This document shows, piece by piece, positions 7,505 through 15,425 of a DNA stretch of 25,769 nt; within the stretch, counting starts at the first letter, position 1; each line of letters opens with the position of its first letter. A program made the translations under genes and the position numbers. Source of the stretch: 21-14-0-10-32-9 sp964501945 (lineage in GTDB: Archaea > Nanobdellota > Nanobdellia > Woesearchaeales > 21-14-0-10-32-9); the NCBI GenBank assembly GCA_964501945.1, contig CAZCTY010000015.1, positions 1 to 25,769 on the forward strand, read 5' to 3'. Under the pieces are notes generated by a model that was not told the DNA's origin, ran no database searches, and saw only the letters and a program-made list of their open reading frames with translations.

Positions 7505-8233
7505 ATGGGTTTAGAAGATTGCGCTAATGAGAGAGAAAAAAATCCTGAAGAGATTTTAAAGAAGATAAGAGCTAGATTGCACAGCGATATTAATTATCAA
7601 GACACACTAACTCAATACTTATATGAATTAAATGAAACACTTACAAGAGCAGAACCTAATTTACAAACAAAAGAGTACAATGAATTTAAAGATTCGTTAA
7701 ACCACATAAAAAAAGCATTAGAAAACCTAAATGAGAGCAAGCACAAATTACAAGAATTAATACACGAAGGCGAGAACACATATCTAAAAAAAACAATTCA
7801 CGCATACCCATTAATAGAGGATTTCTATAAGACAATAAAACTTTTAAAAAGCGGAACCAGTATAAACTTAAAAAAAAGCTACGAGTGCCTTAGAGGGAAA
7901 AGAGTTATAACAAACAAAGATGCACTCATGCAAATCATGAATAACTTCGCAGAAAACGCATATGAACACTCAAATGCTAAAAACATCACGATAGGCGCAG
8001 AAGAGAACACAGATACATTTACATTATATGTTAAAGATGACGGCGTAGGTATTCCAAAAGATAAACAAGACAAAATATTCAACGGCGAGAGAATTGACAG
8101 CAAACAAAGTGAACTTAGTACAGGCCTACCATATAATTTAGAACTTGCAGAAAAAATAAATACAAAAATAGAACTTACAAGCAAAGAAAATAAAGGCAGC
8201 ACTTTTTCATTATATTTACAAAAATCAAAATAA
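7505..8233 (+). CDS. Orphan histidine-kinase-like ATPase
   Basis: A 242-residue soluble protein. The C-terminal half is a GHKL/HATPase_c domain with an N box (NFAENAYEHS), a G1 box (DDGVGIP) and a G2-like STGLPYNLELA, so ATP binding is likely. The N-terminal 90 residues are two predicted long helices resembling a dimerisation/phosphotransfer domain. The segment LHSDINYQDTL lines up with the usual SHD-(I/L)-x-x-P phosphorylation site, but the histidine (H26) is displaced by one position and the proline is absent. No sensor domain, membrane helix or neighbouring response regulator is seen. It may be a degenerate kinase or an atypical one. Its promoter carries the palindrome shared with the M16 peptidase gene. 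Confidence 0.85.
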   Translation: MGLEDCANEREKNPEEILKKIRARLHSDINYQDTLTQYLYELNETLTRAEPNLQTKEYNEFKDSLNHIKKALENLNESKHKLQELIHEGENTYLKKTIHAYPLIEDFYKTIKLLKSGTSINLKKSYECLRGKRVITNKDALMQIMNNFAENAYEHSNAKNITIGAEENTDTFTLYVKDDGVGIPKDKQDKIFNGERIDSKQSELSTGLPYNLELAEKINTKIELTSKENKGSTFSLYLQKSK

Positions 8234-8261
8234 ACGCTTTCTCAAAAAATTTGTTTTAATA

Positions 8262-8305
8262 ATTGATTATCCAAAAACAATATAAAACAAAGCCCACTAA
8301 TCAAT
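8262..8305 (+). promoter_or_regulatory. Promoter of trxB with an inverted repeat around the TATA box
   Basis: ATTGATTA (8262-8269) and its reverse complement TAATCAAT (8298-8305) flank the TATA-like AATATAAAAC (8279-8288). The start ATG 8337 is preceded by GTGATT, which can pair with the 16S rRNA tail. The repeat could be an operator, but in such AT-rich DNA chance is possible. Confidence 0.35.
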
Positions 8306-8336
8306 AAAAATAAAAAAAAATAAAATGTGATTAAAA

Positions 8337-9257
8337 ATGGAAAAAGTAGTAATACTCGGCAACGGAATCGCAGGACTAACAGCTGCAATATACACAGGAC
8401 GCGCAACACTATCCCCCCTAGTCATATCAGGCCCTCAAAGCGGAGGACAACTAACAATGACAACAGATGTAGAAAACTTCCCAGGATTCCCAGAAGGAGT
8501 ACTAGGACCAGAACTTGTTGAAAAATCTAAAGCACAAGCAAAAAAGTTCGGAGCAAGATTTAAAGAAGGACTTGCAACAAAATTTGAACAAGAAGGAGAC
8601 AATTATAAAATCACACTTAATAATGGCGAGGAAATAATAACAGAGTCTTTAATTATCGCAACAGGCGCATCAGCAAGATGGCTTGGAATTGAATCAGAGA
8701 AAAAATACAAAGGAAGAGGCGTTGGAACCTGCGCTACATGCGATGGGTTTTTCTATAAAGATAAAGAAGTATTAGTTGTTGGAGGAGGAGATTCTGCAAT
8801 GGAAGAGGCAGATTTTCTCACAAAGTTTGCAAAAAAAGTAACAATCATACATAGACGAGATAAACTTAGAGCGAGCCAAATAATGCAAGATAGATTTTTT
8901 GAAAACCCAAAAACAGATATAATTTGGAACAGCGAGATAAAAGAAATACTCGGAGATGATAAAGGCGTTACAGGCGTAAAACTATTTAATAATAAAACAG
9001 ATGAAGAAACAGAAAAAAACTGCGATGGAATATTTTTAGCACTAGGACACATACCTAATACAGGCATATTCAAAGATAAAGTAGATATGGATGAGAAAGG
9101 ATACTTAAAAACCGATAGATACACCCACACAAATTTAAAAGGAGTTTTTGGCGCAGGAGATGTACAAGACCCACGATTCAGACAAGCAATAAGCGCGGCA
9201 GGAACAGGGTGCATGGCGGCAATGGAAGCAGAAAAATACTTAGCACATAAAAAATGA
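8337..9257 (+). CDS. trxB: Thioredoxin reductase
   Basis: A 306-residue flavoprotein that passes electrons from a pyridine nucleotide to thioredoxin-like proteins. It shows the FAD-binding GNGIAGLTAA at residues 8-17, the redox-active CATC (C132 and C135) and the second nucleotide-binding loop VVGGGDSAMEEA. HRRDKLRAS is the arginine pattern typical of NADPH use. The C-terminal FAD motif is GAGDVQDP. The length and domain order match low-molecular-weight TrxR. It is the first gene of a two-gene operon; its stop overlaps the start of the HAD gene as ATGA. The cytoplasmic thiol-redox role is well supported, but no thioredoxin gene is in the window. Confidence 0.97.
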   Translation: MEKVVILGNGIAGLTAAIYTGRATLSPLVISGPQSGGQLTMTTDVENFPGFPEGVLGPELVEKSKAQAKKFGARFKEGLATKFEQEGDNYKITLNNGEEIITESLIIATGASARWLGIESEKKYKGRGVGTCATCDGFFYKDKEVLVVGGGDSAMEEADFLTKFAKKVTIIHRRDKLRASQIMQDRFFENPKTDIIWNSEIKEILGDDKGVTGVKLFNNKTDEETEKNCDGIFLALGHIPNTGIFKDKVDMDEKGYLKTDRYTHTNLKGVFGAGDVQDPRFRQAISAAGTGCMAAMEAEKYLAHKK

Positions 9258-10051
9258 GTAAAATAATATTACAAGATATTGATAACGTCACATATCCTTT
9301 CAAAGAAAAACACATAGAATTCTTAACAGAGAGGAAACTTATAACATACGAGTTAGCTGATAAAGCAATTAAAAGCAAGAAACCATACATAATAGATTAT
9401 TTGCTATGGGAAGAGAACAACGGAAATTGCACAAAAAAAGCAACAAACACTCTTAGAGAAAAATACGGAGAAAAAGCAAAAGAAATAAAACAAAAACTCA
9501 AAGATAGGAAAGCTAGCATATACGAACAAGAAGAAGCACTAGAAACAGAAGCTTTAGTGTTTTCAACTTTTGATGAATTTAGAGAAAGCGAAATATTCCC
9601 AACAGGAAGAGTTGATGAAATCGCTGATTTAAATAAAAAAATAAAAAAAGAACACCCCGAAATAAAAATAATAGGAATAACAGCAAGAGGCACACACGCA
9701 AAAAAATATCCTGAAGAACTTAAAAAAATCACAGATAAAACATTTGAGTGGAACAAGAATCGAGAGATATGCTTAGATGAGATATATTTTGAGAAAAATA
9801 AAATAAAATCATATAATGAAATAATAACAAAACACAAAGAACACGAAGTTTTATGCTTTGTAGAAGATGACCCAAAAAACATAGAGCCTTTCTTGAAGCG
9901 AGGAATAAAATGCATCTTAATAGAATTTGAACACCACGAACAAGAACTATTAGTAAAACGACTAAAAGAAACTTATGAGAATTTAATCATAGCGAAAACA
10001 CCAAAAGACGCAAAAGAAGAAATAGAAAAAATAATAAAAAAAAGTTATTAA
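9254..10051 (+). CDS. HAD-superfamily protein coupled to trxB
   Basis: A 265-residue protein with the HAD phosphatase motifs spread over its length: motif I DIDNVTYP (D8, D10), motif II GITARG, and motif IV FVEDDPKNI. A helical, Lys- and Glu-rich insert of about 110 residues between motifs I and II would form the cap. The substrate is not recognisable. The motif pattern (DxD, TAR, ExDDxxNI) resembles that of the second HAD protein of this window at 16208-16849, so they may belong to the same subfamily. It starts inside the stop codon of trxB and is therefore co-translated with it. Its own stop shares TTAA with the convergent cytochrome b5 gene. Confidence 0.75.
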   Translation: MSKIILQDIDNVTYPFKEKHIEFLTERKLITYELADKAIKSKKPYIIDYLLWEENNGNCTKKATNTLREKYGEKAKEIKQKLKDRKASIYEQEEALETEALVFSTFDEFRESEIFPTGRVDEIADLNKKIKKEHPEIKIIGITARGTHAKKYPEELKKITDKTFEWNKNREICLDEIYFEKNKIKSYNEIITKHKEHEVLCFVEDDPKNIEPFLKRGIKCILIEFEHHEQELLVKRLKETYENLIIAKTPKDAKEEIEKIIKKSY

Positions 10052-10548
10052 ATTAATTCAGCTATCGCATCATTCCTATTCAAAGTATCTTTTTGACCGT
10101 GTCTATCATCGTATGCTTCAGTGAATTCTTCTACAGTCCCACAGTGTGGCAATATTTCATCTGCGCCACCAGGATGTTCGTTTAACCAATAAGTTAAATC
10201 ATAAACATAACCATAATAACCTACCCAGCAAGAATCTTCGTTGTCATTCTCTGCAATTTCTTCCCTTGTTATACCTTCAACCATTTCTTCGCCGTTAATT
10301 TCATCATCTGTTTCTTCTGCTTCGTACTCTTCATCGTATGTTTCTTCTTCATACTCTTCTACATCTTCTGTTTCTACTTCTTCATATTCTTGGTCAGAGT
10401 ATTCTTCTTCCGCTTCGTAGTCTGACATATATTCAGATTCATCAACATCAAAATCCGAAGGCAGTAAATCTTCTTGTTGTTCCGCACATGCAAAAATAAA
10501 AAGACTTAAAATAACAAGCAACCCCAAAATTATTTTTTTATTTGCCAT
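10048..10548 (-). CDS. Lipoprotein with a cytochrome b5-like heme domain
   Basis: A 166-residue protein in three parts. Residues 1-21 are a lipoprotein signal ending in IFAC (C21). Residues 26-90 are a low-complexity linker made almost only of Glu, Asp, Tyr and Thr. Residues 92-166 are a compact cytochrome b5 domain with CWVGYYGYVYDLTYWL, then EHPGG (H125, first heme ligand) and DDRHG (H150, likely second ligand). It should bind one heme b outside the cell and carry electrons; the donor and acceptor are unknown. Cysteines C107 and C136 might form a disulfide. It is transcribed alone from a TATA-like AAATATTTAAAC about 25 bases before the ATG. Its stop overlaps that of the HAD gene. Confidence 0.85.
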   Translation of the reverse strand: MANKKIILGLLVILSLFIFACAEQQEDLLPSDFDVDESEYMSDYEAEEEYSDQEYEEVETEDVEEYEEETYDEEYEAEETDDEINGEEMVEGITREEIAENDNEDSCWVGYYGYVYDLTYWLNEHPGGADEILPHCGTVEEFTEAYDDRHGQKDTLNRNDAIAELI

Positions 10549-10606
10549 TGAGCGACGAGATTAAAAATAGTTTAAATATTTTTATGAAAAAAAATAAATA
10601 AAATAA

Positions 10607-10993
10607 TTAGTTTAAATAAAAATTATCAAGCTTTTTATTAGAAGAATAAGACTTATTTTCAAGTAATTGATTTGCCAAATTAATATTTTTTGATAAATGA
10701 TTTACTAAAGCCCAAGAAGCAATATTATCAGTGCTTTGAACTCTCAAAACATCATCTATAGAAGAAAACTTAACTTGCTTATCACTTTGAATATTATTAC
10801 TTTGATTTACAGGCTTTGATGAAGAAAGATAACTTTTTTGAATATCTTTTTTTTGATCAGATAAATCAACCCTCGCAGCACCAGCATAAGAATCAGCCTG
10901 ATCAAATAAATCATTAGCTTGAGTATCTAAACCTTTTCTTTTAAGCGCGCTCGCAGTTTCTAAAATTATTCTTGTATGCTCATAAGGATTCAT
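10607..10993 (-). CDS. Hypothetical protein
   Basis: A 128-residue soluble protein I do not recognise. The N-terminal 50 residues look helical and could form a TPR-like hairpin (ALKRKGLDTQANDLFDQAD). A Ser/Asn/Gln-rich central linker follows, then a second helical part from about residue 75. The start is ATG 10993, 13 codons inside the longest reading, because GGAGG lies 8 bases before it. A TATA-like GATTTATATATTG lies at about 11033-11045. It stands 89 bases downstream of the aminopeptidase gene but has its own promoter. Confidence 0.7.
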   Translation of the reverse strand: MNPYEHTRIILETASALKRKGLDTQANDLFDQADSYAGAARVDLSDQKKDIQKSYLSSSKPVNQSNNIQSDKQVKFSSIDDVLRVQSTDNIASWALVNHLSKNINLANQLLENKSYSSNKKLDNFYLN

Positions 10994-11081
10994 GTATAAA
11001 ACCTCCAATAGCTGCGAGAAAAACAAAAACAATATATAAATCTTACTATTTTTACTACCGAAAAGAAATAAAAAAACAATT

Positions 11082-12563
11082 TTAGAATTTGTTTAGGAAA
11101 TATGTTAAAACCCTAACGCCTGCTCCTGTTGCGTACTTCTGATTGTAAAAGAAAGGCTCTTTTAAGTAAGCAGTACCACCAATATCAAGGTGAGCCCATT
11201 TAGCATCTCCTATGAATTTAGATAGAAAAACCCCACCTGTGATAACACCAGCACTCCTGCCAAATTTCTTAGAGAGATTAGATACATCCGCAATATCAGA
11301 ATCCATTAAAGATTGATAATCTTCAAAGAATGGAAGTTCCCAAACCCTATCACCACTACTATGACCTGCAAGTTCCAAGGATTCAGATAGAGAAGAATCA
11401 TTACTTATAAGAGATGTTGCAAAGTGCCCGAGCGCAACCACAGTCGCACCAGTAAGAGTTGCAACATCAATCAATGAAGCGCCCTTATATTTTTCAGATG
11501 CATACGAGAGCGCATCAGCCAATATCAAACGACCCTCAGCATCCGTATTCAACACCTCAACTGTTTTCCCATTCATAGCTTTAATTATATCACTCGGCCT
11601 GTAAGCCTTACTTGAAACCATGTTCTCAGCCAAAGGAATAACAAAAGAAACACTGATTTTAGGCTTTAGTAAAGATAAAGCCTTAATTACACCAAAAACC
11701 GCGGCCGCACCACCCATATCATATTTCATCTCCTCTATGAAACCTGTAGGCTTAATATTGTAACCACCCGTATCAAAAGTTATACCCTTACCTAAAATGA
11801 CATGATCAGGTTTTTTATTTGAACCTTTATAATCTAAAACTAAAACTCTCGGCTCATCAGCACTACCCTGACCAACCGCCAAAATAAGATTCATACCTTT
11901 TTTCTCCAAATCTTTTTTCCTAAGCACTCTAAGAGAAACATTAGAATCTTTAGCAAGGCTTTTAGCTTCTTTTTCTAAAAAAGAAGGATTTACAACACAA
12001 GCAGGCTCATTGACAAGCTCTTTAGCATAATTAGTAGCCTCACCTATCTTACTGCCTTTGATTAATGCCGAAGATAATTTTTTAGAGTCAGCAGAATAAG
12101 AAAAAGAAATGCTTTTAATAAAAACCTCGTCTTTAGCTTTAGATGAATATTTGTTAAAATTATAATTACTCAACACGCAAGACTCACCACAAGCAAGACC
12201 TACTTCTTCTACACCAAGACCTTTAGATATAGCAAGCTCCGCGATGTTCGTAGTAAAACCATCAAGCTTTAGAGATTTTGCATGTAAAACACCCCTACTC
12301 AAAGCTCGCCTAACGCCCTCAACACAAAACTTTTTAGAAGAACCCAAAGATACAACTAAAACTTCCTCATATAAAGAATCAGTAACCATTAAACGAGTAG
12401 TACTACCAAGCTTTTCACTAAAAGACTTATTTTTCAAAGCAACACTAATTTTTTTATGAACAACAGGATTTAAATCCTCATAAAAATTTTTATCATCACT
12501 AAACCAACCAAGAACCAACAAATTTTTTGACGTGTCCAAATCTTTTTTTACAACCAATTTCAT
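11082..12563 (-). CDS. pepA: Leucyl aminopeptidase (M17)
   Basis: A 493-residue cytosolic aminopeptidase that removes N-terminal residues from peptides. All active-site residues are present at a constant offset of 11 from the E. coli enzyme: metal ligands K259, D264, D282, D341 and E343, and catalytic K271 and R345. They lie in GKGITFDTGGYNIKP, KYDMGG and the family signature NTDAEGRL. The N-terminal macro-like domain (about residues 1-160) is also complete, so a hexamer with two metal ions per subunit is expected. The start ATG is preceded by AGAGG about 10 bases upstream. A broken copy of the first codons of this gene lies at 14163-14226, beyond the DASS transporter gene. Confidence 0.95.
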   Translation of the reverse strand: MKLVVKKDLDTSKNLLVLGWFSDDKNFYEDLNPVVHKKISVALKNKSFSEKLGSTTRLMVTDSLYEEVLVVSLGSSKKFCVEGVRRALSRGVLHAKSLKLDGFTTNIAELAISKGLGVEEVGLACGESCVLSNYNFNKYSSKAKDEVFIKSISFSYSADSKKLSSALIKGSKIGEATNYAKELVNEPACVVNPSFLEKEAKSLAKDSNVSLRVLRKKDLEKKGMNLILAVGQGSADEPRVLVLDYKGSNKKPDHVILGKGITFDTGGYNIKPTGFIEEMKYDMGGAAAVFGVIKALSLLKPKISVSFVIPLAENMVSSKAYRPSDIIKAMNGKTVEVLNTDAEGRLILADALSYASEKYKGASLIDVATLTGATVVALGHFATSLISNDSSLSESLELAGHSSGDRVWELPFFEDYQSLMDSDIADVSNLSKKFGRSAGVITGGVFLSKFIGDAKWAHLDIGGTAYLKEPFFYNQKYATGAGVRVLTYFLNKF

Positions 12564-12623
12564 TTTAAAAAAACCTCTAAAACAATACGAAGAAGAAATA
12601 CAATAAAAATGTTTTGAAAAAAA
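12480..12623. repeat. Direct repeat, left copy (pepA 5' end and upstream)
   Basis: This segment holds codons of the pepA N-terminus (12480-12540) and, after a spacer, a 28-base block (12596-12623). Both recur in the same order and orientation at 14166-14226 (7 mismatches in 60) and at 14252-14279 (identical). The two copies bracket the DASS transporter gene. The spacer is 55 bases here and 25 in the right copy. Confidence 0.85.
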
Positions 12624-14099
12624 TTAGAAAGATACACTAAACACAGTGCCCATCAATAAGTACAAAACACCCGTAATTATGAAAACCATTAATATGTTAA
12701 ACCAAAATCCTGCTCTCGCCATTTGTGGAAGAGTAATTAATCCGCTTCCAAAAACTACTGCATTTGGAGGTGTTGCAACTGGCAGCATAAATGCGCAACT
12801 TGCCCCTATAGCTGCTGGAACCGCCAGTAACAAAGGATCTAATCCTAGTGCAACGGCGACAGCAGCAAGTATGGGTAGAAAAGCTGCCGCTGTAGCTGTA
12901 TTGCTTGTAACTTCTGTTAAGAATATTATTACTACAAGTGATAGCATAAATAACAATATAAATGGTAAAAACCCAAAAAACTCTAAAGATGTGCCTATCC
13001 ACTCTGCGAGACCTGAAGAAGTTATTGCAGATGCAAGACTTAGACCTCCTCCAAAAAGTATTAAGATTTCCCAAGGCAGTTTTTTTGCGTGACTCCAATC
13101 TAATATGAATTCCATTTTTTTAAAACTCGCAGGCAATAAAAAGATTAGTATCGCTCCGAATATTGCTATTCCTGTATCTGATATGTTCGGAATTATGTTT
13201 TCCAGTAAAGGCCTTGTAATCCAAAGTGTTGCTACGAGTAAAAAAACAAAAGAGACCATTTTTTCAGGAAGTGTCATTTTTCCTATGTCTTTTAGTTGTT
13301 TTCTGATTAATCCACGCCCTCCTTTTATATCTGTTCTTTCTATTGGAAAAACAATTTTTGTTAGTAAGAAATAAACTATTGGCAGCGATACAAGAACTAG
13401 CGGTAAACCTACAAACATCCATTGCAAAAATCCTATTTCCACCCCGTAAGTTTCTAGCATGAATCCCGCCATTAAAGCATTAGGAGGTGTTCCTATGAGC
13501 GTAGCAATACCCCCTATGTTACATGCGTAAGCCAAACCCAGAAGTACTACTATAGCGAAGTTTGATTTTAGGCTCGCGCCTTTCATGTTCTTTTTTGTTT
13601 CTACAAGCGCTATTATAGATAAAGCAATAGGTAGCATCATCATAGCTGTAGCTGTGTTGCTAACCCACATACTTAGAAAAGATGCCGCTATCATCAATCC
13701 CATTATAATTGATTTTGGTCGTGTTCCTACAAATTTTAATATGTTTAAAGCTATTCTTTTATGTAAATTAGTTCTTTCCATCGCCAAGGCAATTATAAAC
13801 CCACCCATGAACAAATATATAATAGGATTTGCAAAAGGTTTTGTAGCTTCTGACACAGAACTAACATTTAAAATAGGAAATAGAACTATAGGCAAAAGCG
13901 CTGTCGCGGGTATCGGTATTGCTTCTGTGACCCACCAAACCGCCATTAAAATTGCAACTGCTGCAACTCTCCAAGCAGATACATCTAAAGTGCCTGGTGT
14001 AGGCATTATAATCATCAAAGAAAATAACAGTAAGCCTATTAGAAGCCCCAACCTTTCTCTACGAAAAATTTTTTGAAATGCGCTTTTGATTTTCTTCAT
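12624..14099 (-). CDS. DASS (SLC13-type) anion:Na+ symporter
   Basis: A 491-residue membrane transporter of the divalent anion:sodium symporter family, which imports dicarboxylates, citrate, sulfate or phosphate. The two inverted halves each carry the substrate/Na+ motif SNT: SMWVSNTATAMMMLP near residue 147 and TSNTATAAAFLP near residue 400. These form the two hairpin tips of the fold. The length and about 11 hydrophobic segments match the family. The substrate cannot be told; dicarboxylate is the commonest. A TATA-like AAATATAAAG lies near 14127-14136 and AAGGGT precedes the ATG. The gene sits between direct repeats of the pepA 5' region, and its codon endings look more mixed than those of the T-ending suf genes. 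This is consistent with later insertion. Confidence 0.93.
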   Translation of the reverse strand: MKKIKSAFQKIFRRERLGLLIGLLLFSLMIIMPTPGTLDVSAWRVAAVAILMAVWWVTEAIPIPATALLPIVLFPILNVSSVSEATKPFANPIIYLFMGGFIIALAMERTNLHKRIALNILKFVGTRPKSIIMGLMIAASFLSMWVSNTATAMMMLPIALSIIALVETKKNMKGASLKSNFAIVVLLGLAYACNIGGIATLIGTPPNALMAGFMLETYGVEIGFLQWMFVGLPLVLVSLPIVYFLLTKIVFPIERTDIKGGRGLIRKQLKDIGKMTLPEKMVSFVFLLVATLWITRPLLENIIPNISDTGIAIFGAILIFLLPASFKKMEFILDWSHAKKLPWEILILFGGGLSLASAITSSGLAEWIGTSLEFFGFLPFILLFMLSLVVIIFLTEVTSNTATAAAFLPILAAVAVALGLDPLLLAVPAAIGASCAFMLPVATPPNAVVFGSGLITLPQMARAGFWFNILMVFIITGVLYLLMGTVFSVSF

Positions 14100-14162
14100 T
14101 TAATAACCCTTTGTAAAACGCTTTATATTTTATTTCTTGTAATAAGTTGTATAAAAATTTTT

Positions 14163-14226
14163 CTAATAAAAATTTTTATCAACATTAAACCAACCAAGAA
14201 CCAATAAACTATTTGACGTATCTAAA
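14163..14226 (-). pseudogene. Decayed 5' fragment of pepA
   Basis: Read leftward, the frame gives LDTSNSLLVLGWFNVDKNFY and then TAG. The intact PepA has LDTSKNLLVLGWFSDDKNFY at residues 9-28, so 16 of 20 residues agree and the frame is kept. There is no start codon in place and nothing of the gene remains beyond the stop. It is a leftover of a duplicated pepA 5' end, not an expressed gene. Confidence 0.85.
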
Positions 14227-14279
14227 AAAAAATTAAAGCTACATGAATAAAAAATACAATAAAAATGTTTTGAAAAAAA
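14166..14279. repeat. Direct repeat, right copy
   Basis: Partner of 12480-12623. The first block (14166-14226) is about 88% identical to the left copy. The last 28 bases (14252-14279), AAATACAATAAAAATGTTTT followed by G and an A-run, are identical to 12596-12623. The intervening bases are diverged and shortened. The copy directly adjoins the 3' end of the DUF4870 gene, as the left copy adjoins the 3' end of the DASS gene. Confidence 0.85.
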
Positions 14280-14296
14280 AGAAAAAAATTAGAAAT

Positions 14297-14650
14297 TTAA
14301 ATTTTTAAAATTTTTTCCGCATAAGAACCTATAATTGGAACTTCTTTCTTCTTGCCTTGAACAGCATTAATTATACCTAAAAGCCAAAGCACGAATAAAG
14401 CTATGTTTACAATTAAGCCCAAAAACGCAGAAAAAATCCAACCTATTAAAGGAATAAATGAAAGAATCCCAGTAAACAGCATTATTATAATAGAAATCGC
14501 TATGCTAACAATTAATAAAAATAAACCTTGCTTTACATGAAATCTTGCAAAGTCATCTTTTTTCATCTTTTCATCAGCGAAATACCAAATTATTCCCACT
14601 AAAATATACGCAAGGATTGCGCAAGTTTTCCCATTTTCGTGTTTTCCCAT
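14297..14650 (-). CDS. DUF4870/Tic20-like membrane protein
   Basis: A 117-residue membrane protein with the DUF4870 pattern. Helix one (AILAYILVGIIWYF) is followed by a charged turn containing DDFARFHVKQGLFL, then two to three further helices with PLIGWIF and a short C-terminal tail. The conserved Arg-Phe-His-x-Lys-Gln segment is the family hallmark. The function is unknown. GGAGGT lies 6 bases before the ATG. It follows the lipoprotein gene by 40 bases on the same strand and may be co-transcribed with it. Confidence 0.85.
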   Translation of the reverse strand: MGKHENGKTCAILAYILVGIIWYFADEKMKKDDFARFHVKQGLFLLIVSIAISIIIMLFTGILSFIPLIGWIFSAFLGLIVNIALFVLWLLGIINAVQGKKKEVPIIGSYAEKILKI

Positions 14651-14690
14651 TTTTTACCTCCACTAAATTTAAATAAAAAAAATAAAAAAA

Positions 14691-15425
14691 TTATATCATC
14701 CCTGAAATGTCTAAATCAACATCACACGGTTCTAAGATGTCATCACTAACAGTAGTTTCTAAGCTTGACGCTTTCGCTCTTGAAATTAACTCTCCTGTAC
14801 CTCGTTCAACCGTCTCTATAAGCACAGGCGCACCTTCTTCACTCAAACAATAAGTTGTCATCCTGTTGTAAATAGACGAGTCATAAATAAACTCGTAACA
14901 ATCAACTGTTCTTCCAATCATCGCCATAGTCCCAACATATTCTGCTGAAACATATTCGTCCTCAGATATAAAAGTTCCTTCAATAGAAGCTACTTCATAA
15001 AGCGCTTCCGGATTAAAACCTAAACCCGAGGCAGCACTAAAATCTAAACATTGTTCTTCATATTTTACGATTGTCTCATCATTCAACCAAGCTATAACAT
15101 CATCATATTTAAAATCCATTCGAGAATTGCCACCTTTAGTATAAATTGTAACAGCGTCTATATCATCACTTCCGCGAACAATTTCATATTCTGCTATGTA
15201 TTCAGGAACATCTTGTAGCTGATTTTGAAAGTCATGATAAGCCTCACCCGCACCGACATCATCAACATCGTCTTCTATGTCATCTAAATCATCAACATCA
15301 TCATCGCCCACTTCTTGTTGAGGCTCAAAAGGCACAACGTCCCCCGCATCAACCTCACCAGTATCACACGCAGATAAAAAAACCGCCATAGATAAAACTA
15401 AAAGCAAATACAAAACTTTTTTCAT
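14691..15425 (-). CDS. Lipoprotein with Asp-rich linker
   Basis: A 244-residue predicted lipoprotein: signal peptide with the lipobox LSAC (C20), then an Asp-rich low-complexity linker at about residues 22-58, then a folded domain from about residue 60. The domain alternates beta-strand-like segments such as EYEIVRG, VTIYTKG and SRMDFKYD, and contains four cysteines that could pair. The pattern recalls the LolA-like/DUF4412-type beta proteins, but I cannot assign a family. The start is fixed by GGGGGG ending 5 bases before the ATG. Like the cytochrome b5 lipoprotein, it holds its domain away from the membrane on an acidic tether. Confidence 0.75.
   Translation of the reverse strand: MKKVLYLLLVLSMAVFLSACDTGEVDAGDVVPFEPQQEVGDDDVDDLDDIEDDVDDVGAGEAYHDFQNQLQDVPEYIAEYEIVRGSDDIDAVTIYTKGGNSRMDFKYDDVIAWLNDETIVKYEEQCLDFSAASGLGFNPEALYEVASIEGTFISEDEYVSAEYVGTMAMIGRTVDCYEFIYDSSIYNRMTTYCLSEEGAPVLIETVERGTGELISRAKASSLETTVSDDILEPCDVDLDISGMI

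Noticed and set aside
8327..8521. A short frame starting at GTG 8327
   Set aside because: It overlaps trxB in another frame and is an Arg/Asn/Thr-rich composition artefact. The GTGAT there is better read as part of the trxB ribosome-binding site.
10264..10460. The Glu/Asp-rich stretch as a possible DNA tandem repeat
   Set aside because: The codons vary and no fixed unit length is seen. It is protein-level low complexity, not a nucleotide repeat array.
11042..11058. Repeated TAGTAA upstream of the 10993 gene, reminiscent of half of the 18-base palindrome
   Set aside because: The units are direct, not inverted, and match the palindrome arm at only a few bases in AT-rich DNA.
12646..14076. Several long open frames opposite the DASS gene (for example 12646-13092 and 13585-14076)
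   Set aside because: They are antisense to a convincing transporter gene, have no domain or start signal, and arise from its codon composition.
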